From Comamonas antarctica (GTDB lineage Bacteria > Pseudomonadota > Gammaproteobacteria > Burkholderiales > Burkholderiaceae_C), in the NCBI RefSeq assembly GCF_013363755.1, contig NZ_CP054840.1, positions 3,589,501 to 3,653,500 on the forward strand: 64,000 nucleotides of DNA, in the 5' to 3' direction. The translations under genes and the position numbers were made by a program. The notes beneath the pieces were generated by a model that saw only the letters and a program-made list of their open reading frames with translations, was not told where the DNA came from and made no database searches. Shown here one piece after another: positions 54,684 to 62,996 of the stretch; position 1 is the first letter of the stretch; each line of letters begins with the position of its first letter.

Positions 54684-56429
54684 ATGCACACTGTTGAAAC
54701 CGTCTTGCTGGTACTGATGCTCGGGGCCCTGACCGGCATCGCGGCCAGATATGTCCGCGCCATTCCGCTGCCCCTGATTCAAATTGCGCTCGGTGCACTG
54801 ATTGCGTGGCCGCAAAAGGGCTTGCACATTGCGTTCGACCCGGAACTGTTTCTGCTGCTGTTCATTCCGCCGCTGCTGTTTTCCGACGGCGCGCGCATTC
54901 CCAAACGCGAGTTCTTCGCGCTCTACAAGCCTATCCTGAAGCTGGCGCTGGTGCTGGTGCTGTTCACGGTGCTGGGCCTGGGCTATCTGATCCACTGGAT
55001 GATTCCCGTCATGCCGCTCACGGTGGCCTTCGCGCTGGCCGCGGTGATCTCGCCCACCGATGCCGTGGCCGTGTCGGCCATCACGCGCAATCTGGGCATG
55101 CCCGAGAAAACCATGCATGTGCTGGAGGGCGAATCGCTGCTCAACGATGCCTCGGGCCTGGTGGCGCTGAAGTTCGCCGTGGCCGCGACCTTGACCGGGT
55201 TCTTCTCGTGGGGCGACGTCGCCAAGGAATTCACCTGGATGGCCGTCGGCGGCCTGGGCGTGGGCGCGGCGCTGGGCTGGGGCTTCAGCTATGCGCGCAG
55301 CGCCATCACGCGCCGCCTGGGCGACGTGGCCGCCACGCAGATGGTGCTGCTGCTTTTGCTGCTGCCGTTTGCCGCCTACATCGTCGGCGAGCAGATCGGC
55401 GTCTCGGGCATCCTGGCCGCCGTGGCCGCGGGCGTGGCCACCAATTTCGCCGACCTCGACCGCGGCAACTTCATCACCGAGCGCATGCAAAGCAGCGCCA
55501 CCTGGTCGATGGTCGAGGCCGCGTTCAACGGCGCGATCTTCCTGCTGCTGGGCCTGCAGCTGCCGTCCATCATCGGCAGCACGCTGGTGGCAGCGGGTGA
55601 CGAGTGGTGGATTCTGGTCGGCTATGTCGTGGTGATCTCCACGGCGCTGCTGCTGATGCGCTGGGTCTGGCTGATGCTGGGCGTGCAGGGCAGCCTGCGG
55701 CTGGCCCACCACGAGGGCAAGATGGCCGAGAAACCCTCGCGCCTGCTGACGCTGGCCACCACCGTGGCCGGCATCCGCGGCGCGGTGTCGCTGGCCGCCG
55801 CGCTGTCCGTGCCGCTGCTGCTGAAGAACGGCCAGCCGTTCCCGGCGCGCGACCTGCTGATCTTCCTGGCCACGGGCACCATCCTGTTCACGCTGGTGCT
55901 GGCCAGCATCGCGCTTCCCTGGATACTGCGCCACATGCCGCCGGCGCCCGAGCCCGAGACCGTGCGCGAGGAACGCCTGGCGCGCATTGCCGCCAGCCAG
56001 GCCGCCCTGGGCAGCATGATGCTGACCGAGGAACAGGCCGCGCAGCACGACGCCGACTGGCTGGCGCAGCGCCAGGAAGTCGTCGGCCGGCTGGCGCAGG
56101 AATACCGCAACCGGCTGAACCTGCTCGACGACAGCAGCACCTCGGCTTCGTCGGTCGAGGCGCAGAGCGAATCGCCCGAACTGGTGCGCCAGCGCAAGCT
56201 GCGCTACGTCATGGAACTGGACATGCGCATCCACTGCCTGCAGCGCGAGCGCGAGGTGCTCTACGCCGAACGCCAGGCGCACCGCATCAACGACGAGTCG
56301 CTGCGCAGCCTGGTCAATGAAATCGACCTCTCCGAAGTCGCCTTGCGCAAGCGCCTGGCCGTGGCCCGCCGCGCCGCCGGGCTGCCGCTGGCCGACGGCG
56401 AGGCGGTCGCAGGGCATTCCGCGCATTGA
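54684..56429 (+). CDS. Na+/H+ antiporter, CPA1 family
   Basis: The 581-residue inner-membrane protein has about 12-13 hydrophobic segments and the CPA1 core FALAAVISPTDAVAVSAI and EGESLLNDASGLVALKFA, with the ion-binding ND pair. A hydrophilic coiled C-terminal tail of about 150 residues follows, rich in Arg/Gln/Glu. It resembles E. coli YjcE. The start is uncertain: ATG at 54684 (MHTVETVLLV), or 54660 eight codons earlier. It exchanges sodium or potassium for protons in pH and salt control. Divergent from the leucine operon. Confidence 0.9.
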   Translation: MHTVETVLLVLMLGALTGIAARYVRAIPLPLIQIALGALIAWPQKGLHIAFDPELFLLLFIPPLLFSDGARIPKREFFALYKPILKLALVLVLFTVLGLGYLIHWMIPVMPLTVAFALAAVISPTDAVAVSAITRNLGMPEKTMHVLEGESLLNDASGLVALKFAVAATLTGFFSWGDVAKEFTWMAVGGLGVGAALGWGFSYARSAITRRLGDVAATQMVLLLLLLPFAAYIVGEQIGVSGILAAVAAGVATNFADLDRGNFITERMQSSATWSMVEAAFNGAIFLLLGLQLPSIIGSTLVAAGDEWWILVGYVVVISTALLLMRWVWLMLGVQGSLRLAHHEGKMAEKPSRLLTLATTVAGIRGAVSLAAALSVPLLLKNGQPFPARDLLIFLATGTILFTLVLASIALPWILRHMPPAPEPETVREERLARIAASQAALGSMMLTEEQAAQHDADWLAQRQEVVGRLAQEYRNRLNLLDDSSTSASSVEAQSESPELVRQRKLRYVMELDMRIHCLQREREVLYAERQAHRINDESLRSLVNEIDLSEVALRKRLAVARRAAGLPLADGEAVAGHSAH

Positions 56430-56527
56430 GCGGCGCAGGGTGGCGGTCGGTGGGCGGGGCATGATGCCAGCATAAGCTTGCAGCTTGCGCCGATCAGGCC
56501 ACAAAGGTTGCAATAATTGCCAGCACC

Positions 56528-57610
56528 ATGTCCACACCGGCTCTTGTCCGCCCACCCCAGCCCCTGGCCGCCCACGCGGCTGGCGGCCACCCTGCGCTGA
56601 CGCCCATGGCCTTCGTGCAGGCCGTGGTGCAGGCCTATGCCGACCGCGGCATGAGCGCCGACGCGGCACTGCGCAAGGCACAAATTGCGCCACGCTGCGT
56701 TGCCGACCCAGCCGCGCGCATCACCGCCATGCAGATGGAGGCATTGTCGGATGCGGCCATGCGCGAGCTTGACGACGAGGCCCTGGGCTGGTTCAGCCGG
56801 CGCCTGCCCTGGGGCAGCTACGGCATGCTGGCGCGCGCCTCGATCAGCAGCGCCACGCTGGGCCTGGCGCTCGCGCGCTGGTGCCGCCACCACGGCCTGC
56901 TGGCCGACGACATCGCGCTGCGCCTGCAGACCCAGGGCGACACGGCCGAATTGGCGATCACCGAGCAGCGTCCGCTGGGCGCGATGCGCGAGTTCTGCCT
57001 GGTCTCGGTGCTGCGCAACATCCATGGCCTGGCCAGCTGGATGATCGATGCGCGCCTGCCGCTGCTCGAAGCCGGCTTTCCCTTTGCCGCGCCCGCGCAT
57101 GCCGATGTCTACCCGGTACTGTTTCCCGTGGCCGCGCCCGCGGGCGTTCGCTTTGGCGCGGCCCGGGCCTCGCTGCGCTTCGACGCGCGCTGCCTCGCGC
57201 TGCCGCTGGCGCGCGACGAGGCCGCGTTGCAGCAGATGCTGCAGCGCGCGCTGCCGCTCACGGTGCGCCCTTACCGGCGCGAGCGGCGGCTGCTGCAGCG
57301 CGTGCGCCGGCTGCTGATCGCGGATGCGCAATCGCTGCACACGGCCGCGACGCTGGCCGGGGAACTCCACCTGTCGGCCCGCAGCCTGCACCGCCAGCTC
57401 AAGGACGAAGGCACTTCGCTGCAGGCCCTCAAGGACGGCGTGCGGCGCGAACGCGCGCTGGCGCTGCTGCACCGCACCAGCCAGCCCATCAAGCGCGTGG
57501 CGCTGGCCTGCGGCTTTGCCAGCGAGAAAAGCTTCATGCGCGCCTTCCGCCAATGGACCGGGGAGACGCCGGCGCAATACCGGCGCCGCAGCAGCGCCCT
57601 GCCCGGCTGA
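56528..57610 (+). CDS. AraC-family regulator (ArgR/OruR-like)
   Basis: The 360-residue regulator has an N-terminal Arabinose_bd-type effector domain (about residues 30-200) and two helix-turn-helix units in the last 100 residues (LHTAATLAGELHLSARSLHRQL and IKRVALACGFASEKSFMRAFRQWTGETPAQYRR). Similar proteins control ornithine, arginine or fatty-acid catabolism genes. It is not adjacent to an obvious target; the leucine operon (divergent to the antiporter) and the glutathione transferase gene downstream are candidates. Confidence 0.88.
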   Translation: MSTPALVRPPQPLAAHAAGGHPALTPMAFVQAVVQAYADRGMSADAALRKAQIAPRCVADPAARITAMQMEALSDAAMRELDDEALGWFSRRLPWGSYGMLARASISSATLGLALARWCRHHGLLADDIALRLQTQGDTAELAITEQRPLGAMREFCLVSVLRNIHGLASWMIDARLPLLEAGFPFAAPAHADVYPVLFPVAAPAGVRFGAARASLRFDARCLALPLARDEAALQQMLQRALPLTVRPYRRERRLLQRVRRLLIADAQSLHTAATLAGELHLSARSLHRQLKDEGTSLQALKDGVRRERALALLHRTSQPIKRVALACGFASEKSFMRAFRQWTGETPAQYRRRSSALPG

Positions 57611-57675
57611 GCAGGCTGGCGCAATCCGCACCCTTTGCGGCGCGCTGTGTGCCCCGCGGCTTTCTAGACTGGGGC

Positions 57676-58362
57676 ATGCCCGCCACCTCCATCCCCTACC
57701 AGCTGCACCACTGCGTCAGCGCCCGGTCGTTCCGCGCGCTCTGGATGCTGGAAGAGCTTGAGCAAGCCTATGAACTGCATATGCTGCCGTTTCCGCCGCG
57801 CGCGCTGGAACGCAGCTATCTCGCGCTCAATCCCCTGGGCACGGTGCCGCTGCTGCGCCATGGCGCGGCGCAGCTGACCGAATCGGCGGCGATCTGCGAA
57901 TACCTGGCCGCGCGCCACCCGCAGGCGCAGCTGGCGGTGGGCCCGCACGAGGACGGCTTTGCGGACTATCTCAACTGGCTGCACATGAGCGACGCCACGC
58001 TGACCTTCCCGCAGACGCTGGTGCTGCGCTACACCCACTTCGAGCCGCCCGAGCGCCAGCAGCCGCAGGTGGCGCAGGACTATGCACGCTGGTTCCTGGC
58101 GCGGCTGCGCGCCGTGGAAGCCGCGGTGGAGCACCACGACTGGCTGTGCGGCGCACGCTTCACCGCCGCCGATGTGGCCGTGGGCTATGCGCTGATGCTG
58201 GCCGCGCACCTGGAACTCGCAGCCCAATGGGGACCGGCCACCACGGCGTACTGGCAGCGCCTGCAGGCCCGGCCAGCCTTTGCGCGCGCGCTCGCGGCCG
58301 AGCAGGGCGCGGCGCTGGCGCAAGGCGTGCCGGTCACGCCGTCGCCGCTGCTGCGGCCCTGA
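57676..58362 (+). CDS. Glutathione S-transferase family protein
   Basis: The 228-residue protein has an N-terminal thioredoxin-fold domain with HCVSARSFRALWMLEEL, in which Ser is the likely catalytic residue, and PLGTVPLL and ESAAICEYL for glutathione binding. A helical C-terminal domain with FTAADVAVGYAL completes the beta-class-like GST fold. It may detoxify electrophiles. The ATG at 57676 has a GGGG site. 65 bases separate it from the AraC gene; the two may be co-transcribed. Confidence 0.88.
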   Translation: MPATSIPYQLHHCVSARSFRALWMLEELEQAYELHMLPFPPRALERSYLALNPLGTVPLLRHGAAQLTESAAICEYLAARHPQAQLAVGPHEDGFADYLNWLHMSDATLTFPQTLVLRYTHFEPPERQQPQVAQDYARWFLARLRAVEAAVEHHDWLCGARFTAADVAVGYALMLAAHLELAAQWGPATTAYWQRLQARPAFARALAAEQGAALAQGVPVTPSPLLRP

Positions 58363-58368
58363 CGCGCT

Positions 58369-59034
58369 TCAGGCGCCAAGCAAGGCCGGCAACTCGGCCA
58401 TCGAGCGCATGACGCGCGCCACGCCCGCCTCCTGCAGCATCTGCGGCGTCGCATGCAGGATGGGATCGGGACAATAGCCCCAGACCGTGGCCCCCGCGGC
58501 AATGCCGGCCTGGATGCCCGGCATCGAATCCTCGATCACCAGGCAGCGCTCGGGCGCCACGCCCAGCGCCGCGGCCGCGGCCAGGTAGACATCGGGAAAC
58601 GGCTTGGAGCGTGGCGTCTCATGGCCGCTGAACACCCGGCCCGTGAAGTACGGCGCCATGCCCACCTGCGTCAGCTGCATCTCGACCTTGAAACGGTCGG
58701 CGCCCGAAGCCACGGCAATCCGCCCCTGGAGCTGCGCATGCACTGCCTGCACCGCGCCCAGCGCACCGTCGATGGCCACCAGCTGCGCGCGCAGCTGGTC
58801 GTTGCGCCGCGCATAGAACGCGGCCATCCACTCATCGGTCAACGGCCGCCCGGTCGCCGCCTCGATGCGCGCGGCCTCGCTGCGCACCGTGCGGCCGATG
58901 AAGACCCGCATGCACTCCTCGGCCGAAATCGGCCAGCCCGACTCGTTGAGCATGGTGCACAGCACCGTATTGGTAATGGCTTCACTGTCGACGAGCACGC
59001 CGTCGCAGTCAAAAAGAATCGCGTCAAATTGCAT
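58369..59034 (-). CDS. HAD family hydrolase (phosphoglucomutase/YieH-like subgroup)
   Basis: The 221-residue HAD phosphatase has motif I FDCDGVLVDSE, a helical cap (DEWMAAFYARR), motif II VASGADR, a lysine in RSKPFPDVY (motif III) and motif IV VIEDSMPGIQAG. It resembles 6-phosphogluconate phosphatase YieH. The substrate is uncertain. The start at 59034 (MQFDAILF) is placed just before motif I, as in relatives. It converges on the GST gene with a 6-base gap. Confidence 0.87.
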   Translation of the reverse strand: MQFDAILFDCDGVLVDSEAITNTVLCTMLNESGWPISAEECMRVFIGRTVRSEAARIEAATGRPLTDEWMAAFYARRNDQLRAQLVAIDGALGAVQAVHAQLQGRIAVASGADRFKVEMQLTQVGMAPYFTGRVFSGHETPRSKPFPDVYLAAAAALGVAPERCLVIEDSMPGIQAGIAAGATVWGYCPDPILHATPQMLQEAGVARVMRSMAELPALLGA

Positions 59035-59107
59035 TGCTTGCGCCGGCTGAGACCGGCCTTTTCCATGGAGATTCAAAATTCCCAACCGTGCGTGTTGCGC
59101 CCGTATC

Positions 59108-59140
59108 CCGTTCGTCCTGAGCCCGTCGAAGGATGAACGG
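59108..59140 (+). repeat. Dispersed repeat (CTGAGC..GTCGAAGG family), hairpin copy
   Basis: CCGTTCGTCCTGAGCCCGTCGAAGGATGAACGG, whose ends pair (CGTTCGTCCT/AGGATGAACG, one mismatch). It sits between the HAD gene and the YchJ gene. Confidence 0.75.
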
Positions 59141-59169
59141 CCTGTCCTGAAGCAGTCAGCACGGCCCGC

Positions 59170-59580
59170 TCAAAACTGCTCCCCATCCACATAGAACCAG
59201 CGCCCCTGCTCGCGCACGAAACGGCTGCGCTCATGCAGCCGCACCGCCCGCCCGGCCACGCGGTAACGCGCAACGAACTCGACTTCGGCGCGGTCCTCGC
59301 CCGTGACCTGAAAATGCTTCACACTGAGCCCCAGCCAACGCACGCCCGGCTCGAAATCCAGCGTCGCCGGCCGTTCGCTCGCATGCCAGGTGGCCTGCAG
59401 ATAATCCGCCTCCTCCAGCACGAACGCGCTATAGCGCGAACGCATCAGATGCTCGGCATCGGGCGCGGGCGTGGTCTCGAAATGCGCCACAAAGCGCGCG
59501 CAGCAATCCGCATAAGACAACGCACGCTTCTTGCCGTCGAGCCGCCCGCAGGGACAGGCAGCTGCCATCCGCTGGTCCAT
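59170..59580 (-). CDS. ychJ: YchJ family protein (UPF0225, SEC-C-like)
   Basis: The 136-residue protein has a cysteine pair CPCGR, then CCARF, and a YchJ fold core with LMRSRYSAFVLEEADYLQATWH. The SEC-C-type cysteines probably bind zinc. Its ATG (59580) overlaps the DUF4197 stop by 1 base (TGATG). The cellular role is unknown. Confidence 0.9.
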   Translation of the reverse strand: MDQRMAAACPCGRLDGKKRALSYADCCARFVAHFETTPAPDAEHLMRSRYSAFVLEEADYLQATWHASERPATLDFEPGVRWLGLSVKHFQVTGEDRAEVEFVARYRVAGRAVRLHERSRFVREQGRWFYVDGEQF

Positions 59581-60302
59581 CAACGCGCCCCGAACACTTT
59601 CTGCAGCAGCGCGCTGCCCGTGCCCACCGGGTCCCTGCGGATCTTGCGCTCTTCCTCGCCAATCATCAGGAACAGGCCGTCGAGCGTCTTGCCGGTCACA
59701 TACTGCGGCAGATCGGCATCCTGGGCGCTGATCAGGCCGAGGCCCGCGGCCTTGCCCGCGAACTGGTTGTATTGCTGTATCAAGCCCACGTCGTCGGTGG
59801 CCTTTTTCACCACCGGCAGAAAACGCGTGTTCAGCGGCGCCCGGGTCTTTTCGGCAAAGAACGCCGTCACCGAGTTGTCGCCCCCCGCCAGAATTTTCCT
59901 GGCATCGGTGACGCTCATGGACTGCACCGCATTGACCAGCAGGTCCTTGCCCATGGGCACGGCGGCTTCGGCCGCGCGGTTGATGGCCGTCTCGAGTTCG
60001 GTGATGCGCTTGCCCTGGCCAAAGCGCTTCATCAGCTTGGCCGCATCGTCGAGATAGCCGGGCAGCGGAATGCGCACCTGGGGGTTGCCAAGAAAGCCAT
60101 CGGGCCGTCCGAGCAGCGCCACCGCCGTTTCGGCGCCCTTGCTCAGCGCCAGCTTGATGCCATTGTTCGCATCGGTGGTCGACAACTGCGCCAGCGACAG
60201 CGCCTGGGCCTGCTGCCAGCTACCCAGCAGTAGCGCCGCTGTCGCGCCAGCGCTCCAGCGATGGCAGGTGCGGCGCGTCACGAGAACAGGGGAGATATGC
60301 AT
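59580..60302 (-). CDS. DUF4197 family periplasmic protein
   Basis: The 240-residue protein has a signal peptide cleaved after AQA (about residue 34), then SLAQLSTTDANNGIKLAL, and the conserved GNPQVRIPLPGYLDD, the DUF4197 hallmark. The family is exported and of unknown function. It lies upstream of ychJ and downstream of an acyl-CoA dehydrogenase gene, and its own start carries a GAAGG site. Confidence 0.88.
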   Translation of the reverse strand: MHISPVLVTRRTCHRWSAGATAALLLGSWQQAQALSLAQLSTTDANNGIKLALSKGAETAVALLGRPDGFLGNPQVRIPLPGYLDDAAKLMKRFGQGKRITELETAINRAAEAAVPMGKDLLVNAVQSMSVTDARKILAGGDNSVTAFFAEKTRAPLNTRFLPVVKKATDDVGLIQQYNQFAGKAAGLGLISAQDADLPQYVTGKTLDGLFLMIGEEERKIRRDPVGTGSALLQKVFGAR

Positions 60303-60416
60303 GCTGGAACCTTCTTCAAATTGCGGCCTGGCCCGGCCTGGCCGGGCTCTGCCAGTCCAGCCGCCATTTTGCCTGCGCGCATGCGACCCCGTTCGCCAAG
60401 GCGTCACGCCCTGCGC

Positions 60417-61544
60417 TTACAGCGCGCGCTGGATGATGATCTTCTGCACATCGCTCGTGCCTTCATAGATCTGGCACACGCGCACATCGCGGTAGATGCG
60501 CTCGACCGGAAAGTCGCTGACCACGCCATAGCCGCCCAGCGTCTGGATGGCCGCGCTGCACACGCGCTCGGCCATTTCGCTCGCAAACAGCTTGGCCATG
60601 GCCGCCTCCTGCAGGCACGGCCGGCCCGCATCGCGCAGGCTGGCCGCATGCCAGATCAGCTGCCGCGCGGCTTCGAGCTGCGTGGCACAGTCGGCCAGCC
60701 GGAAACCCACGGCCTGGTGCTGCAGGATGGGCTGGCCGAAGCTTTCGCGCTCCTTGGCGTACTGCACCGCCACCTCGAAGGCGCTGCGCGCCATGCCCAG
60801 ACTTTGCGCCGCAATGCCGATGCGCCCGCCTTCGAGCGCCGACAGCGCGATCTTGTAGCCTTCGCCTTCCTCGCCAATCCGGTTGGCAGCGGGAATGCGG
60901 CAGCCCTCGAAGCGGATCTGCGCGGTATCGCTGCTGTGCTGGCCCAGCTTGTCCTCGAGACGTGCCACCACATAGCCCGGCGCGCTGGTCGGCACGAGAA
61001 ACGCGCTCATCCCCTTCTTGCCCGCGGCCTTGTCGGTGACCGCGATCACGATCGCCACCTGGCCGTTCTTGCCGCTGGTGATGAACTGCTTGTCGCCGTC
61101 GATGAGATAGTCGTCGCCGTCGCGGCGCGCCGTGGTGCGCAGCGACGAGGCATCGGAGCCCGCATGCGGCTCGGTCAGGCAGAACGCGCCCAGCATTTCG
61201 CCGCGCGCCAGCGGCACCAGCCACTGCTGCTTCTGCGCTTCGCTGCCGTAGCGCATCAGGATGGCATTGACCGGGCAGTTGGTCACGCTGATCGCCGTGC
61301 TGGTGCCGCCGTCGCCGGCCGCGATTTCCTCGAGCACCAGCGCCAGGCTCAGCGTGTCGAGCCCGGCGCCGCCATAGGCCTCGGGCACGCAGATGCCATA
61401 GGCGCCCAGCGCGGCCAGGCCCTGGTGCATTTCCTTGGGAAAGTGGTGCTCCTTGTCCCAGCGTGCCGCATGCGGCCAGATTTCGGTCTGCGCGAAATCG
61501 CGCACCGCATCGCGGATCATTTCCTGGTCGGGGGTCAGCAGCAT
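60417..61544 (-). CDS. Acyl-CoA dehydrogenase
   Basis: The 375-residue FAD enzyme introduces a trans-2 double bond into acyl-CoA. It shows [18 protein letters not shown] and [18 protein letters not shown], and the C-terminal [16 protein letters not shown], where the Glu is the catalytic base of the short/branched-chain group. Possible substrates include butyryl- or isovaleryl-CoA. It is separated from the MCC operon by 6 kb but could still supply leucine breakdown. The SDR, PPOX and thiolase genes follow on the same strand. Confidence 0.92.
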   Translation of the reverse strand: MLLTPDQEMIRDAVRDFAQTEIWPHAARWDKEHHFPKEMHQGLAALGAYGICVPEAYGGAGLDTLSLALVLEEIAAGDGGTSTAISVTNCPVNAILMRYGSEAQKQQWLVPLARGEMLGAFCLTEPHAGSDASSLRTTARRDGDDYLIDGDKQFITSGKNGQVAIVIAVTDKAAGKKGMSAFLVPTSAPGYVVARLEDKLGQHSSDTAQIRFEGCRIPAANRIGEEGEGYKIALSALEGGRIGIAAQSLGMARSAFEVAVQYAKERESFGQPILQHQAVGFRLADCATQLEAARQLIWHAASLRDAGRPCLQEAAMAKLFASEMAERVCSAAIQTLGGYGVVSDFPVERIYRDVRVCQIYEGTSDVQKIIIQRAL

Positions 61545-61593
61545 GTCGTTCGTCTCCGTTATGTGTCTTGTGTTGTTTCAGCTCCGCCGTGCT

Positions 61594-62265
61594 TCACCAG
61601 CTGTCGGCGCGCGTTCCGTTGTGGTGCAGCAGCCGGCCCGCATCGGCTGGCTGTGCGCCAGCCAGCGTGGCGCGCAGGCCCTGCACGCTTTCCTCGACCG
61701 ACAGCGGCGCGCTGTCGCCGCCCATCGCGGTGCGCACCCAGCCCGGGTCCAGGGTCAGCAGCAGCGCGCCGGGCCAGCCGTGCTGGGCCGTGGCCACGGC
61801 CATGTTGAGCGCCGCCTTGCTGCAGCGATAAAGCCAGGAATGGTCGTTGTCCACATGGCCGATCTGGGCCATGCTGCTGGAGATGAACGCGAACTTGCCG
61901 CCCGCCGCCTCGACCATGGGCGCGACCTGCGGCAAGGCCTGCATCGCACCCAGCAGATTGGTGTGCATGACGCGGTCGAATTCCTGCTGCGTCGGCGGAT
62001 TGGCCGAGCGCTGATGGTCCAGCACCCCGGCCACATACCAGGCATAGTCGAACTTCTCGCCGTCGAGCAGCCAGGCCAGTCCGCTGACCGACTGCGGCTG
62101 CGCCACATCGACCAGATGCACCGCCGCCGCGCCCAGCGCCAGCAGCCCGTCGCGGTCCTCGGCGCGGCGCACGGTCGCAATCACGCGGTCGCCGTTGTCG
62201 ATGTACTGCCGCGCCAGCTCGTGACCAATGCCGCGCGACGCTCCAATCACCAATACCTGCGCCAT
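61594..62265 (-). CDS. Short-chain dehydrogenase/reductase
   Basis: The 223-residue Rossmann protein has the NAD(P)-binding VIGASRGIGHELARQ, a degenerate NAG-like YVAGVLD, catalytic SSSMAQ (Ser), and WLYRCSKAALNMA, the YxxxK pair with Tyr and Lys. The substrate is unknown. It lies between a PPOX flavoprotein gene and an acyl-CoA dehydrogenase gene. Confidence 0.9.
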   Translation of the reverse strand: MAQVLVIGASRGIGHELARQYIDNGDRVIATVRRAEDRDGLLALGAAAVHLVDVAQPQSVSGLAWLLDGEKFDYAWYVAGVLDHQRSANPPTQQEFDRVMHTNLLGAMQALPQVAPMVEAAGGKFAFISSSMAQIGHVDNDHSWLYRCSKAALNMAVATAQHGWPGALLLTLDPGWVRTAMGGDSAPLSVEESVQGLRATLAGAQPADAGRLLHHNGTRADSW

Positions 62266-62295
62266 GGCGCCCTCCCTGTAAAAAACGCCTGCGCC

Positions 62296-62949
62296 TCAGC
62301 GCGCTTCGCTGGCCTCGCCCAGCTGTGCAGGACCCTGCTCCTGCGCGATCTGATGGGCATAGCGCGCCACCATGACTTCCTGCGCTTCGGCCGGCGCCTG
62401 CAGGCCCACCTGTGCATGCACCATCTGGTTCATGCTGGGCATCGCCGTGCGCGCCACCTGCGCCTGCGGGCTCCACAGGCGCGAGCGCATCAGCGCCTTG
62501 GCACAGTGCAGGTAGGCTTCCTGCACGCTCACTTCGATCACCAGCCGCGTGCGCGCGCTGTCGCTGCGAAACAGCGCCGTGTAATGCGCCTCGTCGCGCA
62601 GCCGCGCCGTGCCGTTGACGCGCAGCGTCTCGTCGAACCCGGGCACCAGAAACAGCAGGCCGATGCGCGGGTCGCGCAGCAGATTGCTCAGGCTGTCGAG
62701 CCGGTTGTTGCCGCCGGCATCGGGCAGCAGCAGCGTGTTCTTGTCCGGCGCCTTGACGAAACCGGGCTTGCCGCCACGCGGCGACGCATCGAGCAGCGCG
62801 CCGTCGCTGCCCGCGGTCGACAAGATGCACAGCGGCGACAGCGCGATGAAACGCAGGCAGTAGCGGTCCAGATCCACCTGCTGCTTGAGCAGGGCCCGCT
62901 CCGTCGGCGCGTCATACAGCGCGCGCAGCTGCTCCTCATTGGTGATCAC
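62296..62949 (-). CDS. MSMEG_1061-type FMN-dependent PPOX flavoprotein
   Basis: The 217-residue split-barrel flavoprotein has LSTAGSDGALLDASPRGG, LLLPDAGGNNRLDSLSNLLRDPRIGLLFLVPG and GTARL, the conserved blocks of this pyridoxamine-phosphate-oxidase-like group. The start is most likely a GTG at 62949 with an AGAGG site 9 bases upstream; the longer frame is arginine-rich and atypical. The physiological role is unknown, probably reduction or monooxygenation using F420-like or flavin chemistry. Confidence 0.85.
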   Translation of the reverse strand: MITNEEQLRALYDAPTERALLKQQVDLDRYCLRFIALSPLCILSTAGSDGALLDASPRGGKPGFVKAPDKNTLLLPDAGGNNRLDSLSNLLRDPRIGLLFLVPGFDETLRVNGTARLRDEAHYTALFRSDSARTRLVIEVSVQEAYLHCAKALMRSRLWSPQAQVARTAMPSMNQMVHAQVGLQAPAEAQEVMVARYAHQIAQEQGPAQLGEASEAR

Positions 62950-62996
62950 GTCGTGTTTCCTCTCTACGGCCCGCGGTGCGCGGGCCCGCGGCCAGC